From Variovorax sp. Sphag1AA (GTDB lineage Bacteria; Pseudomonadota; Gammaproteobacteria; Burkholderiales; Burkholderiaceae_C): 64,000 bases of DNA. Shown here piece by piece: positions 36,635-45,586 of this stretch. How positions within the stretch are numbered: the stretch's first letter is position 1; each line of letters starts with the position of its first letter. The position numbers and the translations under genes were made by a program. Location: assembly GCF_014192575.1 (NCBI RefSeq), contig NZ_JACHYC010000004.1, positions 186,001 to 250,000 on the forward strand, in the 5' to 3' direction. The notes under the pieces were generated by a model, which was given only the letters and a program-made list of their open reading frames with translations, did not search any database and was not told the origin of the DNA.

Positions 36635-37321
36635 ATGAACGCCACCCCTGATCTGGAGCATCTCCGCTTCAACATGATCGAACAGCAGATCCGTCCCTGG
36701 GATGTGCTTGATTTCGAGATCCTCGACCTCCTCGCCAAGATCCGTCGCGAGGACTACGTGCCCGCCGCCCACCGCGGACTCGCCTTCTTCGACCTGGAAA
36801 TCCCGCTCGAAGACGTCGCCACCGCCCGCGAACCCGGGCAGTGCATGCTCTCCCCGAAGGTGGAAGCACGCGTGCTGCAGGACCTGCACATCCAGAAGCA
36901 CGAGACCGTGCTCGAGATCGGCACCGGCTCCGGCTTCATGGCCGCCCTCCTCGCGCAGCGCGCCGCGCAGGTGCTGACGCTCGAAATCGATTCCAAGCTG
37001 GCCGCGACCGCCGCCGAGACGCTGCGCCGCAACGGCGTGATGAACGTCGAAGTGCGCCACGCCGACGGCTCCCAGCCGCTGCCCAGCGGCCCGACCTTCG
37101 ACGTGATCGTCCTCAGCGGCTCGGTCGCACGCATTCCGCAGGGCCTGCTCGGCTCGCTGAAGATGGGCGGCCGCCTCGCGGCGATCGTCGGCGACGAGCC
37201 GATGATGCGCGCCCACTTCGTCACCCGCGTCGGCGAAGGTAAGTGGGACACGACGCAACCCTGGGACACGGTTGCACCGCGCCTGCTGAATTTCCCGGTG
37301 CCTTCGCGCTTCAACTTCTGA
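36635..37321 (+). CDS. Protein-L-isoaspartate O-methyltransferase-like SAM enzyme
   Basis: This 228-aa class I methyltransferase has the SAM motif VLEIGTGSGFMAALLA at about 92-107 and a PCMT-type N-terminal region (NMIEQQIRPWDVLD, REDYVPAAHRGLAF). It is divergent from housekeeping Pcm: the usual YxDxPL motif is replaced by FDLEIPL. It may therefore not repair isoaspartate. It sits 19 nt after the RND gene and before a rhodanese and tolC. The arrangement suggests an envelope or export link of unknown nature. Confidence 0.8.
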   Translation: MNATPDLEHLRFNMIEQQIRPWDVLDFEILDLLAKIRREDYVPAAHRGLAFFDLEIPLEDVATAREPGQCMLSPKVEARVLQDLHIQKHETVLEIGTGSGFMAALLAQRAAQVLTLEIDSKLAATAAETLRRNGVMNVEVRHADGSQPLPSGPTFDVIVLSGSVARIPQGLLGSLKMGGRLAAIVGDEPMMRAHFVTRVGEGKWDTTQPWDTVAPRLLNFPVPSRFNF

Positions 37322-37337
37322 TCCACCTCTCTATCTC

Positions 37338-37673
37338 ATGATCGATCAAATCCGCCCGGCCGATGTTGCCGACTGGTTCGCCCAGAACCCGAGCGCGACG
37401 CCGGTCGTGCTGGATGTGCGCGAGCCCTGGGAGTTGCAGACCGCCAGCGTGGTGCCCAAGGGCTTCACGCTCGCGACGATCCCGATGAACGAGATCCCGG
37501 CCCGCATCTCGGAGCTCAGCGCCGACCAGCGCATCGCGTGCCTGTGCCATCACGGCGCACGCAGCCTGCGCGTGGCGGCCTTCCTGGTGCAGAACGGCTT
37601 CACCGAGGTGGCGAACATCGCCGGCGGCATCGACGCTTGGGCGGGTCACGATCCGAGCGTGCCGAAGTATTGA
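37338..37673 (+). CDS. Single-domain rhodanese-like sulfurtransferase
   Basis: This 111-aa cytosolic protein has the rhodanese motifs VVLDVREPWE, the active-site loop C70-HHGARS and a C-terminal NIAGGIDAWA. The CHHG loop variant is common in GlpE-like single-domain proteins that carry a persulfide. It lies 16 nt after the PCMT-like gene and about 150 nt before the tolC gene. The partner is unknown. Confidence 0.88.
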   Translation: MIDQIRPADVADWFAQNPSATPVVLDVREPWELQTASVVPKGFTLATIPMNEIPARISELSADQRIACLCHHGARSLRVAAFLVQNGFTEVANIAGGIDAWAGHDPSVPKY

Positions 37674-37675
37674 CC

Positions 37676-37775
37676 GCCCCCAGGCTGCGCGCACTTCGTG
37701 TCGCTTCGCCAACCCCCGGCCGGGGGCAACACCGGCGGACCGGCGGAGCCGGTTCCGCGGTGTTCCTGGGCTGGG
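37676..37775. repeat. REP-like intergenic palindromic element
   Basis: The gap between the rhodanese and tolC genes contains CCCCCGGCCGGGGG (37713-37726), a perfect 14-bp palindrome. It is followed by a nested hairpin at 37728-37764 in which AACACCGGCGG pairs with CCGCGGTGTT and ACCGGC-GGA-GCCGGT forms the inner stem. I recall similar elements dispersed between genes in Comamonadaceae genomes. Only one copy is visible in this window. Confidence 0.6.
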
Positions 37776-37825
37776 GAGCGTGAGCCAACCAAGCAAAAAC
37801 AAGTTACTGACTTCAAGGACGATTC

Positions 37826-39364
37826 ATGCCCGTTCCCAGGCCTCTTCCTCTTTCGGCAGCGCTCGCGGCGATGTTCGCTACCGCGCTTTCGCTGCCGGCT
37901 CACGGCCAGAGCCTGATCGATCTGTATGAATCGGCACGAGGGTACGACGCGACCTACCAGGGCGCGCTGGCGACGTACGACGCGAACGTCGCGCGTGCCG
38001 CGCAGGCCAAGGCAGGGATCCTTCCGCAGGTCGGGCTGTCGGCGAATGCCACCTCGACGGAGCAGGAGCTGTCCACCACCAACGCAACCATCCGCCGCGG
38101 GCTCCCGTCGCAGACGGCCGGCATCAATGCGTCGCAGCCGCTGTACCGCCCCGCCAACTGGGCGGCGTACGAACAGAGCAAGCGGCAGGTCGACATCGCC
38201 CAGGACACGCTCACGATCGCTGAGCAGGACTTGATCGTGCGCGTGAGCCAGGCATATTTCGACGTGCTGTCGAGCCAGGACACGCTGGCGCTGGTGCGCG
38301 CGCAGAAGGTCGCGACGGCGGAACAGCTCGCTTCGGCCAAGCGCAATTTCGAGGTCGGCACCTCCACGATCACCGACCAGCGCGAGGCGCAGGCCCGCTA
38401 CGACCTCGTCATCGCGCAGGAGATCGCGGCTGAAAACGACCTTCAGGTCAAGAAGATCGCGCTCGACCAGCTCGTCGGGCGGCAAGGCACCAACCCGATC
38501 CCGCTGGCGGCGCCGGTGCAGCTTCCGCCGGTGCTCCCGGCCGACATGGAAGCCTGGGTCTCTCAGGCGGACGCGACGCACCCGGCGATCCAGCAGGCCC
38601 GGCTCGGCGTCGAAGTAGCTTCGCTCGAAGTCGACAAGGCGCGCGCCGGCCACAAGCCGACGCTCGACGCGCAGCTCGGCTACAACGCCACCAACAACCC
38701 GCAGGGCACCACCACCAGTACCACCACCGGCCGCGTGAACGTGCGTGCCGCAAGCATCGGCGTGGTGTTCAACCTGCCGCTCTTCGCCGGTTTTGCGACC
38801 GAAAACCGCATCAAGGAAACGCTGGCCCTCGAAGAGCAGTCGCGCCAGACGCTCGAGTCGACGCGTCGTAGCGTGTCGCAGGCGACGCGGTCCGCCTATC
38901 TCGGACTGGTTTCCGGCGCCGGGCAGGTCAAGGCGCTCGAGGCCGCCGAATCATCGAGCCAGAGCGCGCTGGACGCCAACCGGCTGGGCTACCAGGTCGG
39001 CGTGCGCATCAACATCGACGTGCTGAACTCGCAAAGCCAGCTGTTCCAGACCAAGCGGGACCTCGCCGTGGCCCGCTACAACGTCCTGGTGGGCAATCTG
39101 AAGCTCCGGCAGGCCAACGGCACGCTCAAGCAGGACGATCTGCAGGCCGTCAACAACACGCTGGCAATCAATGGGCCTGCGACCGGCGCCAGCGCGGCAT
39201 CGCCGAACCAGCCCTCGGCAGCGACGGAAAGCTCGGTCCCGGTACCACCCACCCAGCCCTTCGCACCGCCGGCAGTGCAGGCGCCGCCGGTCAATCCACA
39301 GCCGTCGACGGGCCTGGGCGCACCCCTGCCGCCGCCGACGATCGCGCCCCCGCCGACCCGCTGA
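37826..39364 (+). CDS. tolC: TolC-family outer-membrane efflux channel
   Basis: This 512-aa protein has a signal peptide ending near residue 27 (LPAHGQ), then two OEP repeats (about 30-235 and 240-430) with the long helical barrels. LIDLYESARGYDATYQGA at the start and GVRINIDVLNSQSQLFQTKRDLAVARYN at the second repeat are diagnostic for the TolC type I secretion/efflux group. The last 75 residues form a Pro/Ala/Thr-rich tail that probably extends into the periplasm. It should serve the RND pump upstream and possibly other exporters. Confidence 0.93.
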   Translation: MPVPRPLPLSAALAAMFATALSLPAHGQSLIDLYESARGYDATYQGALATYDANVARAAQAKAGILPQVGLSANATSTEQELSTTNATIRRGLPSQTAGINASQPLYRPANWAAYEQSKRQVDIAQDTLTIAEQDLIVRVSQAYFDVLSSQDTLALVRAQKVATAEQLASAKRNFEVGTSTITDQREAQARYDLVIAQEIAAENDLQVKKIALDQLVGRQGTNPIPLAAPVQLPPVLPADMEAWVSQADATHPAIQQARLGVEVASLEVDKARAGHKPTLDAQLGYNATNNPQGTTTSTTTGRVNVRAASIGVVFNLPLFAGFATENRIKETLALEEQSRQTLESTRRSVSQATRSAYLGLVSGAGQVKALEAAESSSQSALDANRLGYQVGVRINIDVLNSQSQLFQTKRDLAVARYNVLVGNLKLRQANGTLKQDDLQAVNNTLAINGPATGASAASPNQPSAATESSVPVPPTQPFAPPAVQAPPVNPQPSTGLGAPLPPPTIAPPPTR

Positions 39365-39375
39365 TCGGCTGAATT

Positions 39376-39397
39376 GCCCCCGCGCATCGGCGGGGGC
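39376..39397. terminator. GC hairpin after tolC
   Basis: GCCCCCGC and GCGGGGGC form a perfect 8-bp stem around a 6-nt loop, 11 nt past the tolC stop. There is no T-run, so it could be a Rho-assisted terminator or an mRNA-stabilising hairpin. Confidence 0.45.
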
Positions 39398-39493
39398 TGG
39401 ATTCGGCCGCCGATCCGACGCAGAATGTCCGCGGGCTGATCCGTTTCCTGACGGTTCTTACAAATCGCCGGACTTGCCCAATGGGGGTACACC

Positions 39494-40612
39494 ATGCGTT
39501 GGGTGCTGACACGCAAGGCGGAAAAAACTAGGGAGAGGTTGGGGCGACCCGTGCTACCGCGGGCCGTTGCAGCTGTTTTTTGTGTCGGCAGCTATGCGGT
39601 TTTCGCCCAGTGCGGCCCGCCCGCAACAGGCTCTACGAGCCTCTGCGCGCCGAACAGCCCTCCCATGTCGGCAGGGTATTCAGGCGATCAGCAGACCTCC
39701 GGCATCCTTTTCGTTCACTCGCTCGACGAGCGCTGGGGCGATTCCTCGCGCAACAATGCCCCATCGGTCGCGCAAGGAGCTGGCGGGCAGCCGCTCACGA
39801 TGCGCGTCGCGGGCCAAGGGCCGGGGGCGGCCGTCGGCGCACTGGGTTTCAAGACCGACAGCCGCACCGGCACTGCCCGCTTTGGCGGCGATGCAAGCCA
39901 GTGGTCGCTTTTCAACAGCACGGACAAGCTGCACCTGGGCGCCATGGGCGGCTACGGCTTCGGCGGGACCGCCAGCAGCTCGTCCGGCAATACCTTCAAC
40001 GCCGCCGGCCGGCCGAGCAGCGGCAGTGCCGGGGTCTACAGCACCTGGTATCAGGACGATCGCTCGCGCCTCGGCTGGTATTCCGACGTCTACGGTCAAG
40101 TCGCCTGGACGGACAACAGCACCGAGACCCCCTGGGTGAACCGCTCGAATTACGCGTCGAACGCGGGAATGGCGTCCGCCGAAGCCGGCTATTCGTTGCA
40201 GTTGGGCGACACCAGCCCCTGGACGATCAAGCCGCAGGGGCAACTGATCTATCTGCGGAGCAACAACTACAACCTCGCCGACACACAGTTCACCACCGTC
40301 GACGGCCTGCGTCGAAACGGCTGGTTGTCGCGGCTCGGCGTGCGCGTGCAGCCGGAAGGCTTCCAGGCCTGGGGCATGAAGTTGCGTCCGTATGCCGCCG
40401 CGAACTGGTGGCATGACGAATCGAGCACCGAGGTCATCGCCAATACGTACGCGCCGAGTGCCTTGGGTCCGAACAATCGCTATGAGCTGAAGACCGGCGT
40501 GAATGTCGACGTCCTGCCGGGCATGGCCGCCTGGGGAGACCTCGGCATGCAGTGGGGCCAGCAGTCCTATCAGGCGTGGACGTTGCGCGCGGGCATGCGG
40601 TACGCCTGGTAG
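39494..40612 (+). CDS. Autotransporter beta-barrel protein with almost no passenger
   Basis: The 372-aa protein has an extended signal region (basic MRWVLTRKAEKTRERLGRP, hydrophobic AVAAVFCVGSYAVFA). It then has a short linker and an autotransporter-type barrel from about residue 90 to the end. The C-terminus SYQAWTLRAGMRYAW, with a terminal aromatic, is the barrel signature. Classical pertactin-like proteins have hundreds of passenger residues before this; here fewer than 60 remain. GGGGG is spaced 7 nt before the ATG. It may be a stand-alone outer-membrane protein. Confidence 0.8.
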   Translation: MRWVLTRKAEKTRERLGRPVLPRAVAAVFCVGSYAVFAQCGPPATGSTSLCAPNSPPMSAGYSGDQQTSGILFVHSLDERWGDSSRNNAPSVAQGAGGQPLTMRVAGQGPGAAVGALGFKTDSRTGTARFGGDASQWSLFNSTDKLHLGAMGGYGFGGTASSSSGNTFNAAGRPSSGSAGVYSTWYQDDRSRLGWYSDVYGQVAWTDNSTETPWVNRSNYASNAGMASAEAGYSLQLGDTSPWTIKPQGQLIYLRSNNYNLADTQFTTVDGLRRNGWLSRLGVRVQPEGFQAWGMKLRPYAAANWWHDESSTEVIANTYAPSALGPNNRYELKTGVNVDVLPGMAAWGDLGMQWGQQSYQAWTLRAGMRYAW

Positions 40613-40637
40613 GCGATCGCGCACACTCCCGCACGGT

Positions 40638-42011
40638 TCAATCGAGACTCGGCTCCGTTCGCTCTTCCGGCGGCGGCGAAGCCGTTTCCGTGACGGCCGC
40701 GTTTTCGGCGATCGCCAGCAGCGCGGTCGCAGTGCGTTCCGCCGCGCCGCGATTCGATGATGCGAACGCCAGCGCAGCCTGCGCCATCGCGTCGCGCCGC
40801 TCGGTCTTCTCGACCAACTTGAGCGCCGCAGTCACCGCATGCTCCATATCCGGCACGCGCATCGAAGCGCCCGCCGCCAACGAGAGCTCGGCCGCCTCTG
40901 CGAAGTTGAAGGTGGACGGCCCCATGATCACTGGGCAACCGCACGCCGCTGCCTCGATCAGGTTCTGCCCGCCAAGTGCCTCGAAGCTGCCGCCGAGCAG
41001 CGCCACATCGGCCAGCCCGTAATACAGCGCCATCTCGCCCAGCGAATCGCCGAGCCAGATTTCCGATTCCGTCGGCGCACCGGCAGCGCTGCGCCGCGCC
41101 ACCGTAAACCCGTTTGACTCGATCAACGCAGCGACATCGTCGAAACGCTGCGGATGGCGCGGCACGATCATCCATTGCACGTCGTGCACGCGCTTGACGA
41201 TCGACTGCACCCCTTCGCGCTCCGGCGGAACGGGCGCCAGCGCGCCGAAGCGCTTGAGCACGTCGAGCAATTGCTGCTCCTCGCCGTCGCGCGAACTTGC
41301 GAACACGACCACCGGCCGCGGAAGTTGCGCGCGCAGCTTGGCGGCCGCTGCGAGCTGCCGCGGGTCGGGCGTGGCGTCGAACTTGAGGTTGCCGAAGATG
41401 CCGGACACCTTCGCTCCGAGCGACACCAGCCGATGCGAATCAGCCTCCGTCTGCGCCCAGACCGCGGCGAGGGACGAATAGGCCGGCCGCGCGAGCCACG
41501 CCAGCCGCTCCGCGCCGGCGAGCGACTTTTCATTCAAGCGCGCGTTGGCAAGCACCAGCGGGATGCGACGTTCGGCGCAGGCGGCCGTCATCTCGGGCCA
41601 GACCTCGGTTTCCATCAGCACGCCGATCCGGGGCCGGAAGCGATCGAGGAAGCTGGCCACGGCCTCGGGCGAATCCCACGGCTGCCACACCTGCAGATCG
41701 CCGGGCTCGAGCAGCTTGGCGCCCTCCTCGCGACCGGTGGCCGTGCCATTGGTCAGAAGGATCGGAATGCCCGGCATCTGCCGGCGCAGTTCGGCGATCA
41801 GGATGCCAGCAGCGCGCGCCTCGCCAAGCGAGACTGCATGGATCCAGCACCAGCCGGTGCCCTGGGCCGAATCGTCGTATTGGCCGAAGCGCTCCTCCAC
41901 GGCCACCGCATAACCTGGCTCGGCCACGGCGCGCCGCCGCAGCTTGCGGCGCACCAGCGGCTTGGCCATCGTCGTGAAGGCGCCGTAGAGGCGCAGCAGC
42001 AACGAACGCAC
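40638..42011 (-). CDS. waaA: 3-deoxy-D-manno-octulosonic acid (Kdo) transferase
   Basis: This 457-aa glycosyltransferase attaches Kdo to lipid A at the inner-membrane cytosolic face. The N-terminal anchor (LLLRLYGAFTTMAKPLVRRK) is followed by EPGYAVAVEERFGQY, WIHAVSLGEARAA, the base Glu region GVLMETEVWPEM and GNLKFD. The C-terminal nucleotide-binding motif is GGSFEALGGQNLIEAAACGCPVIMGP. No ATG fits the N-terminus, so I use the GTG at 42009-42011; the ATG at 41969 would remove part of the anchor. It starts 11 nt after the mutase gene. Confidence 0.92.
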   Translation of the reverse strand: MRSLLLRLYGAFTTMAKPLVRRKLRRRAVAEPGYAVAVEERFGQYDDSAQGTGWCWIHAVSLGEARAAGILIAELRRQMPGIPILLTNGTATGREEGAKLLEPGDLQVWQPWDSPEAVASFLDRFRPRIGVLMETEVWPEMTAACAERRIPLVLANARLNEKSLAGAERLAWLARPAYSSLAAVWAQTEADSHRLVSLGAKVSGIFGNLKFDATPDPRQLAAAAKLRAQLPRPVVVFASSRDGEEQQLLDVLKRFGALAPVPPEREGVQSIVKRVHDVQWMIVPRHPQRFDDVAALIESNGFTVARRSAAGAPTESEIWLGDSLGEMALYYGLADVALLGGSFEALGGQNLIEAAACGCPVIMGPSTFNFAEAAELSLAAGASMRVPDMEHAVTAALKLVEKTERRDAMAQAALAFASSNRGAAERTATALLAIAENAAVTETASPPPEERTEPSLD

Positions 42012-42022
42012 GTCGGGTGAAC

Positions 42023-43405
42023 TCAATGGGAAGCTTCGGCCAGCGTCGCGTCGGGCTTCACGCGCTTGAGCAGAGTCAGCATCTCGCCCTCGATCCGCTT
42101 GAGCGCCCCTTCGGTCTGGCCTTCGAAGCGCAGCACCAGCACCGGCGTGGTGTTGGACGCGCGGATCAGCCCGAAGCCGTCCGGCCAGTCGACGCGCAGG
42201 CCATCGATGGTCGACACCTTGGCCGGTGCGTCGAACTTCGAGGTCTTCACCAGTTGGTCGACCAGCACGTGCGGCTCGCCTTCGGCGCACTTCACGTTGA
42301 GTTCGGGCGTCGAGAAGCTGGTCGGCAACGCGTTGAGCACGTCGCTCGCATTCGGGCTCTTGCTGAGGATTTCGAGGAGGCGGCAACCCGCATAGGTACC
42401 GTCGTCGAAGCCAAACCAGCGCTCCTTGAAGAAGATGTGGCCGCTCATCTCGCCGCCGAGGGGCGAATCGATTTCCTTCATCTTGGCCTTGATGAGCGAA
42501 TGGCCAGTCTTGAAGATCATCGGCTTGCCACCCGCAGCCTCGATGGCCGGGGCGAGGCGCTGCGAGCACTTGACGTCATAGACGATGGTTGCGCCCGGAA
42601 CGCGCGAAAGCACGTCCTGCGCAAACAGCACCATCTGCCGATCGGGAAAGATGTTGCTGCCGTCCTTGGTGACGATGCCGAGGCGATCGCCGTCGCCATC
42701 GAAGGCCAGCCCCAGTTCAGCGTCGCCAGCCTTGAGCGCCGCGATCAGGTCGCGCAGGTTCTCGGGCTTGCTCGGATCGGGATGGTGGTTCGGAAAGTCG
42801 CCGTCGACCTCGCTGAAGAGTTCGGTCACTTCGCAGCCGATCGCACGGAGGATCGCCGGCGCGGACGCACCCGCGATGCCGTTGCCCGAATCCACCACGA
42901 TCTTGAGCGGCCGCGCGAGCTTGATGTCGCTCGTGATGCGCTTCGTATAGGCCTCGGTCACATCGACTTTGCGCACGCTTCCACCTGGAGCGAGCTTGGC
43001 GCTGTCAGCTTCCATCACCTTGCGCAGGTTCTGGATTTCCTCGCCGTAGATCGCACGACCGGCGAGCACCATCTTGAAACCGTTGTAGTCCTTGGGGTTG
43101 TGGCTGCCAGTCACCTGGATCCCGCTGGTGCAGAGCGTGTGCGCCGCGAAATAGAGCATCGGCGTGGTCACCGCGCCGACGTCGATCACCTCGATGCCGG
43201 TGGCGACGAGGCCCTTGATCAGCGCCTCGGACAGCGAGGGGCCCGACAGGCGCCCGTCACGTCCCACCGCCACGGCCTTCTCGCCGGCGGCACGCGCAGC
43301 GCTTCCGAAGGCCTTGCCGAATGCTTCGGCGACTTCCGGGTTGAGGGTCGAGGGGACGACCCCGCGAATGTCGTAGGCCTTGAAGATCGATGCACTGAGC
43401 TGCAT
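42023..43405 (-). CDS. Phosphomannomutase/phosphoglucomutase
   Basis: This 460-aa alpha-D-phosphohexomutase interconverts hexose 6- and 1-phosphates for LPS or exopolysaccharide precursors. The phosphoserine is S101 in VTGSHNPKDYNG, the Mg loop is AFDGDGDRLG, the sugar-binding loop is GGEMSGH and the phosphate-binding motif is RASNTTPVLVLRFEG. The N-terminus IFKAYDIRG is standard. Length and order of the four domains match AlgC-type enzymes. It precedes waaA on the same strand, which fits LPS synthesis. Confidence 0.94.
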   Translation of the reverse strand: MQLSASIFKAYDIRGVVPSTLNPEVAEAFGKAFGSAARAAGEKAVAVGRDGRLSGPSLSEALIKGLVATGIEVIDVGAVTTPMLYFAAHTLCTSGIQVTGSHNPKDYNGFKMVLAGRAIYGEEIQNLRKVMEADSAKLAPGGSVRKVDVTEAYTKRITSDIKLARPLKIVVDSGNGIAGASAPAILRAIGCEVTELFSEVDGDFPNHHPDPSKPENLRDLIAALKAGDAELGLAFDGDGDRLGIVTKDGSNIFPDRQMVLFAQDVLSRVPGATIVYDVKCSQRLAPAIEAAGGKPMIFKTGHSLIKAKMKEIDSPLGGEMSGHIFFKERWFGFDDGTYAGCRLLEILSKSPNASDVLNALPTSFSTPELNVKCAEGEPHVLVDQLVKTSKFDAPAKVSTIDGLRVDWPDGFGLIRASNTTPVLVLRFEGQTEGALKRIEGEMLTLLKRVKPDATLAEASH

Positions 43406-43517
43406 GAAGAGCTACCCCTGGAAGTTCACAAAATGAAGACGATTGTAGGCATGGGCTTTGGGAGCCAGATGTCCGAAAACGGCTACTCCTGACGAAGGCC
43501 AGCCGTATCATGCAGCC

Positions 43518-45071
43518 ATGTCTTCCCCGGCTTCCACTGAAGGTCTCGAGAGCGACGCCTGCTATCTGGCGATGAAGGCACACGACGCGCGCTTCGACGG
43601 ATCGTTCTTCACCGGCGTGACTTCCACCGGCGTGTATTGCCGGCCGGTGTGCCGCGTGAAGTTGCCGCGCCGCGAAAATTGCCGGTTTTTCCGCCATGCG
43701 GCGCAGGCCGAGGCCGCCGGTTTCCGCCCCTGTCTGCGTTGCCGCCCCGAACTCGCGCCGCGCGCAGCCAGCTGGTCGACCGAGGACGCATCGCGCATCC
43801 TCGCGCTGCAGGCGGCACGGCTGATCGACGAGCCCGACGCCTGGGCCGAAGACGGGCCAGGCGCCGCGCGCATCGCAGCCCGGCTCGGTGTGAGCGATCG
43901 CCATCTGCGCCGCATATTCGAATCGCAGTTCGGCGTCTCGCCCCTGCAATATCTCCAGACGCGCCGCCTGCTCGCGGCCAAGCAATTGATCGCGGACACC
44001 CGGCTGCCGATGACGCAGGTCGCGCTCGCGAGCGGGTTTTCGAGCGTGCGTCGCTTCAACGCCGCCTTCCTTGCGCACTACGGGTTGAATCCCAGTGCAC
44101 TGCGGCGCGCAGGTGCATCGAGCAGCAACCGGGAGGACGAAAGCATCGAGGTCCGCCTGGGCTTCCGTCCGCCATACGACTGCGCCGCCATGCTGGACTT
44201 CTTCGCGCGGCGCGCCCTCCGCGGCGTCGAAGCCACCACTGAACATCGAGGCATACCGGAGCTCGCACGCACGCTTCGCGTCACGCACGGTGCCCAGACC
44301 CTGCAAGGCTGGCTGCGGCTCCGCTTCGACACGCAACGCGAGCAGGTGGTGCTGCGCGTCGGCGATTCCCTCGCGACGGTGCTCCCGATCGTCATCAGCC
44401 GCGTGCGCGCGCTGCTTGACCTCGACGCGGATCCGATGGCGATCAACGCCGCGCTGCATGCCAGCTTTCCGCACGGCGATGGAATGCGCGTGCCCGGCAC
44501 GGTCGATGGCTTCGAACTCGCGGTGCGCGCGGTGCTCGGCCAACAGATCACTGTTGCGGCGGCGCGCACGCTGGGCTCGCGGCTGGTACAGGCCTTCGGC
44601 GAGCCCATCGCGACGCCGGTCGAAGGATTGGATCGGCTCTTTCCGACACCTGCCACCATTGCCAGTGCGAGCGGCGATGCGCTGGGCCAGCTCGGCATCG
44701 TTCGGCAGCGACAGGGAGCATTGCTTGCCATCGCGCGAGAGATGATGGACGGGCGACTCGCACTTCACCCCGGCGCCGATGTGCCATCCACGATTGCGAC
44801 GCTGCAGTCGCTGCCCGGCATCGGCGACTGGACCGCGCAATACATCGCCATGCGGGCGTTGCGCTGGCCCGATGCCTTTCCCGCGGGCGACGTCGCGCTG
44901 CAGAAGGCGCTTGGCGTGACCACGGCGCGCGCCGCGACCGAGGCATCGCTCGCATGGCGACCGTGGCGCGGCTATGCGGTGCTGCGTGCGTGGTACAGCC
45001 CCACGCCAGTGCCCGACACTCCTTCGGCGGCGGTCACGTCGACCACCTCTCTCGCGCCCACGCCGGCGTGA
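43518..45071 (+). CDS. Ada-N/HTH/AlkA fusion: 3-methyladenine DNA glycosylase II
   Basis: The 517-aa protein combines an Ada N-terminal zinc domain, an AraC-type HTH (about 95-195; ARLGVSDRHLRRIFESQFGVSP) and an AlkA glycosylase (about 210-500). C41, C45, C72 and C75 have the E. coli Ada C38/C42/C69/C72 spacing. The helix-hairpin-helix LPGIGDWTAQYIAMRAL and catalytic D458 in FPAGDVAL are intact. It can plausibly sense methylphosphotriesters and activate alkylation repair genes, while excising alkylated bases. The O6-methylguanine transferase domain of Ada is absent but encoded by the next gene. The ATG at 43518 was preferred over upstream in-frame codons. Confidence 0.92.
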   Translation: MSSPASTEGLESDACYLAMKAHDARFDGSFFTGVTSTGVYCRPVCRVKLPRRENCRFFRHAAQAEAAGFRPCLRCRPELAPRAASWSTEDASRILALQAARLIDEPDAWAEDGPGAARIAARLGVSDRHLRRIFESQFGVSPLQYLQTRRLLAAKQLIADTRLPMTQVALASGFSSVRRFNAAFLAHYGLNPSALRRAGASSSNREDESIEVRLGFRPPYDCAAMLDFFARRALRGVEATTEHRGIPELARTLRVTHGAQTLQGWLRLRFDTQREQVVLRVGDSLATVLPIVISRVRALLDLDADPMAINAALHASFPHGDGMRVPGTVDGFELAVRAVLGQQITVAAARTLGSRLVQAFGEPIATPVEGLDRLFPTPATIASASGDALGQLGIVRQRQGALLAIAREMMDGRLALHPGADVPSTIATLQSLPGIGDWTAQYIAMRALRWPDAFPAGDVALQKALGVTTARAATEASLAWRPWRGYAVLRAWYSPTPVPDTPSAAVTSTTSLAPTPA

Positions 45072-45085
45072 ACGGATTCATCACC

Positions 45086-45586
45086 ATGAAATTCAAGAGT
45101 TCCACCATCCATTCCATGCATTTCGACAGCGCGCTCGGCGGCATCACGCTGGCTGCGACCGACCAGGGACTGGCCGGCGTCTGGTTCGACCGCCAGCGCC
45201 ATTTGCCCGACATGACGGGCTGGCTGCGCGATGACGACCATCCAATCCTGCGCGAAGCGGCCACGCAACTCGACGACTACTTCGCCGGCCGGCGGCAGCA
45301 TTTCGATCTGCCGCTCGACCTCTCGCACGGCACCGCGTTCCAGCAATCCGTGTGGCGGGGGTTGCTTGCTATTCCGACAGGGCAGACGACCAGCTACGGC
45401 GCCCTCAGCGCCGGGGTCGGCAAGCCTGCTGCCGTGCGCGCAGTGGGTGCGGCGGTGGGCCGCAATCCGATCAGCGTGATCGTGCCGTGCCATCGCGTGG
45501 TCGGATCGAATGGTTCGCTGACCGGCTATGCGGGCGGACTCGAGCGCAAGAGCGCACTGCTCGAACTCGAAGGCGCCCATCCATGA
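45086..45586 (+). CDS. ogt: Methylated-DNA-[protein]-cysteine S-methyltransferase
   Basis: This 166-aa suicide repair protein transfers methyl groups from O6-methylguanine to its own Cys. The active-site motif is IVPCHRVVG with C135, preceded by the recognition helix TSYGALSAGVGKPAAVRAVGAAVGRNP. The start at 45086 lies 14 nt past the fusion gene; upstream codons overlap that gene. It completes the Ada functional set in two polypeptides and overlaps the following DMT gene by 4 nt. Confidence 0.93.
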   Translation: MKFKSSTIHSMHFDSALGGITLAATDQGLAGVWFDRQRHLPDMTGWLRDDDHPILREAATQLDDYFAGRRQHFDLPLDLSHGTAFQQSVWRGLLAIPTGQTTSYGALSAGVGKPAAVRAVGAAVGRNPISVIVPCHRVVGSNGSLTGYAGGLERKSALLELEGAHP

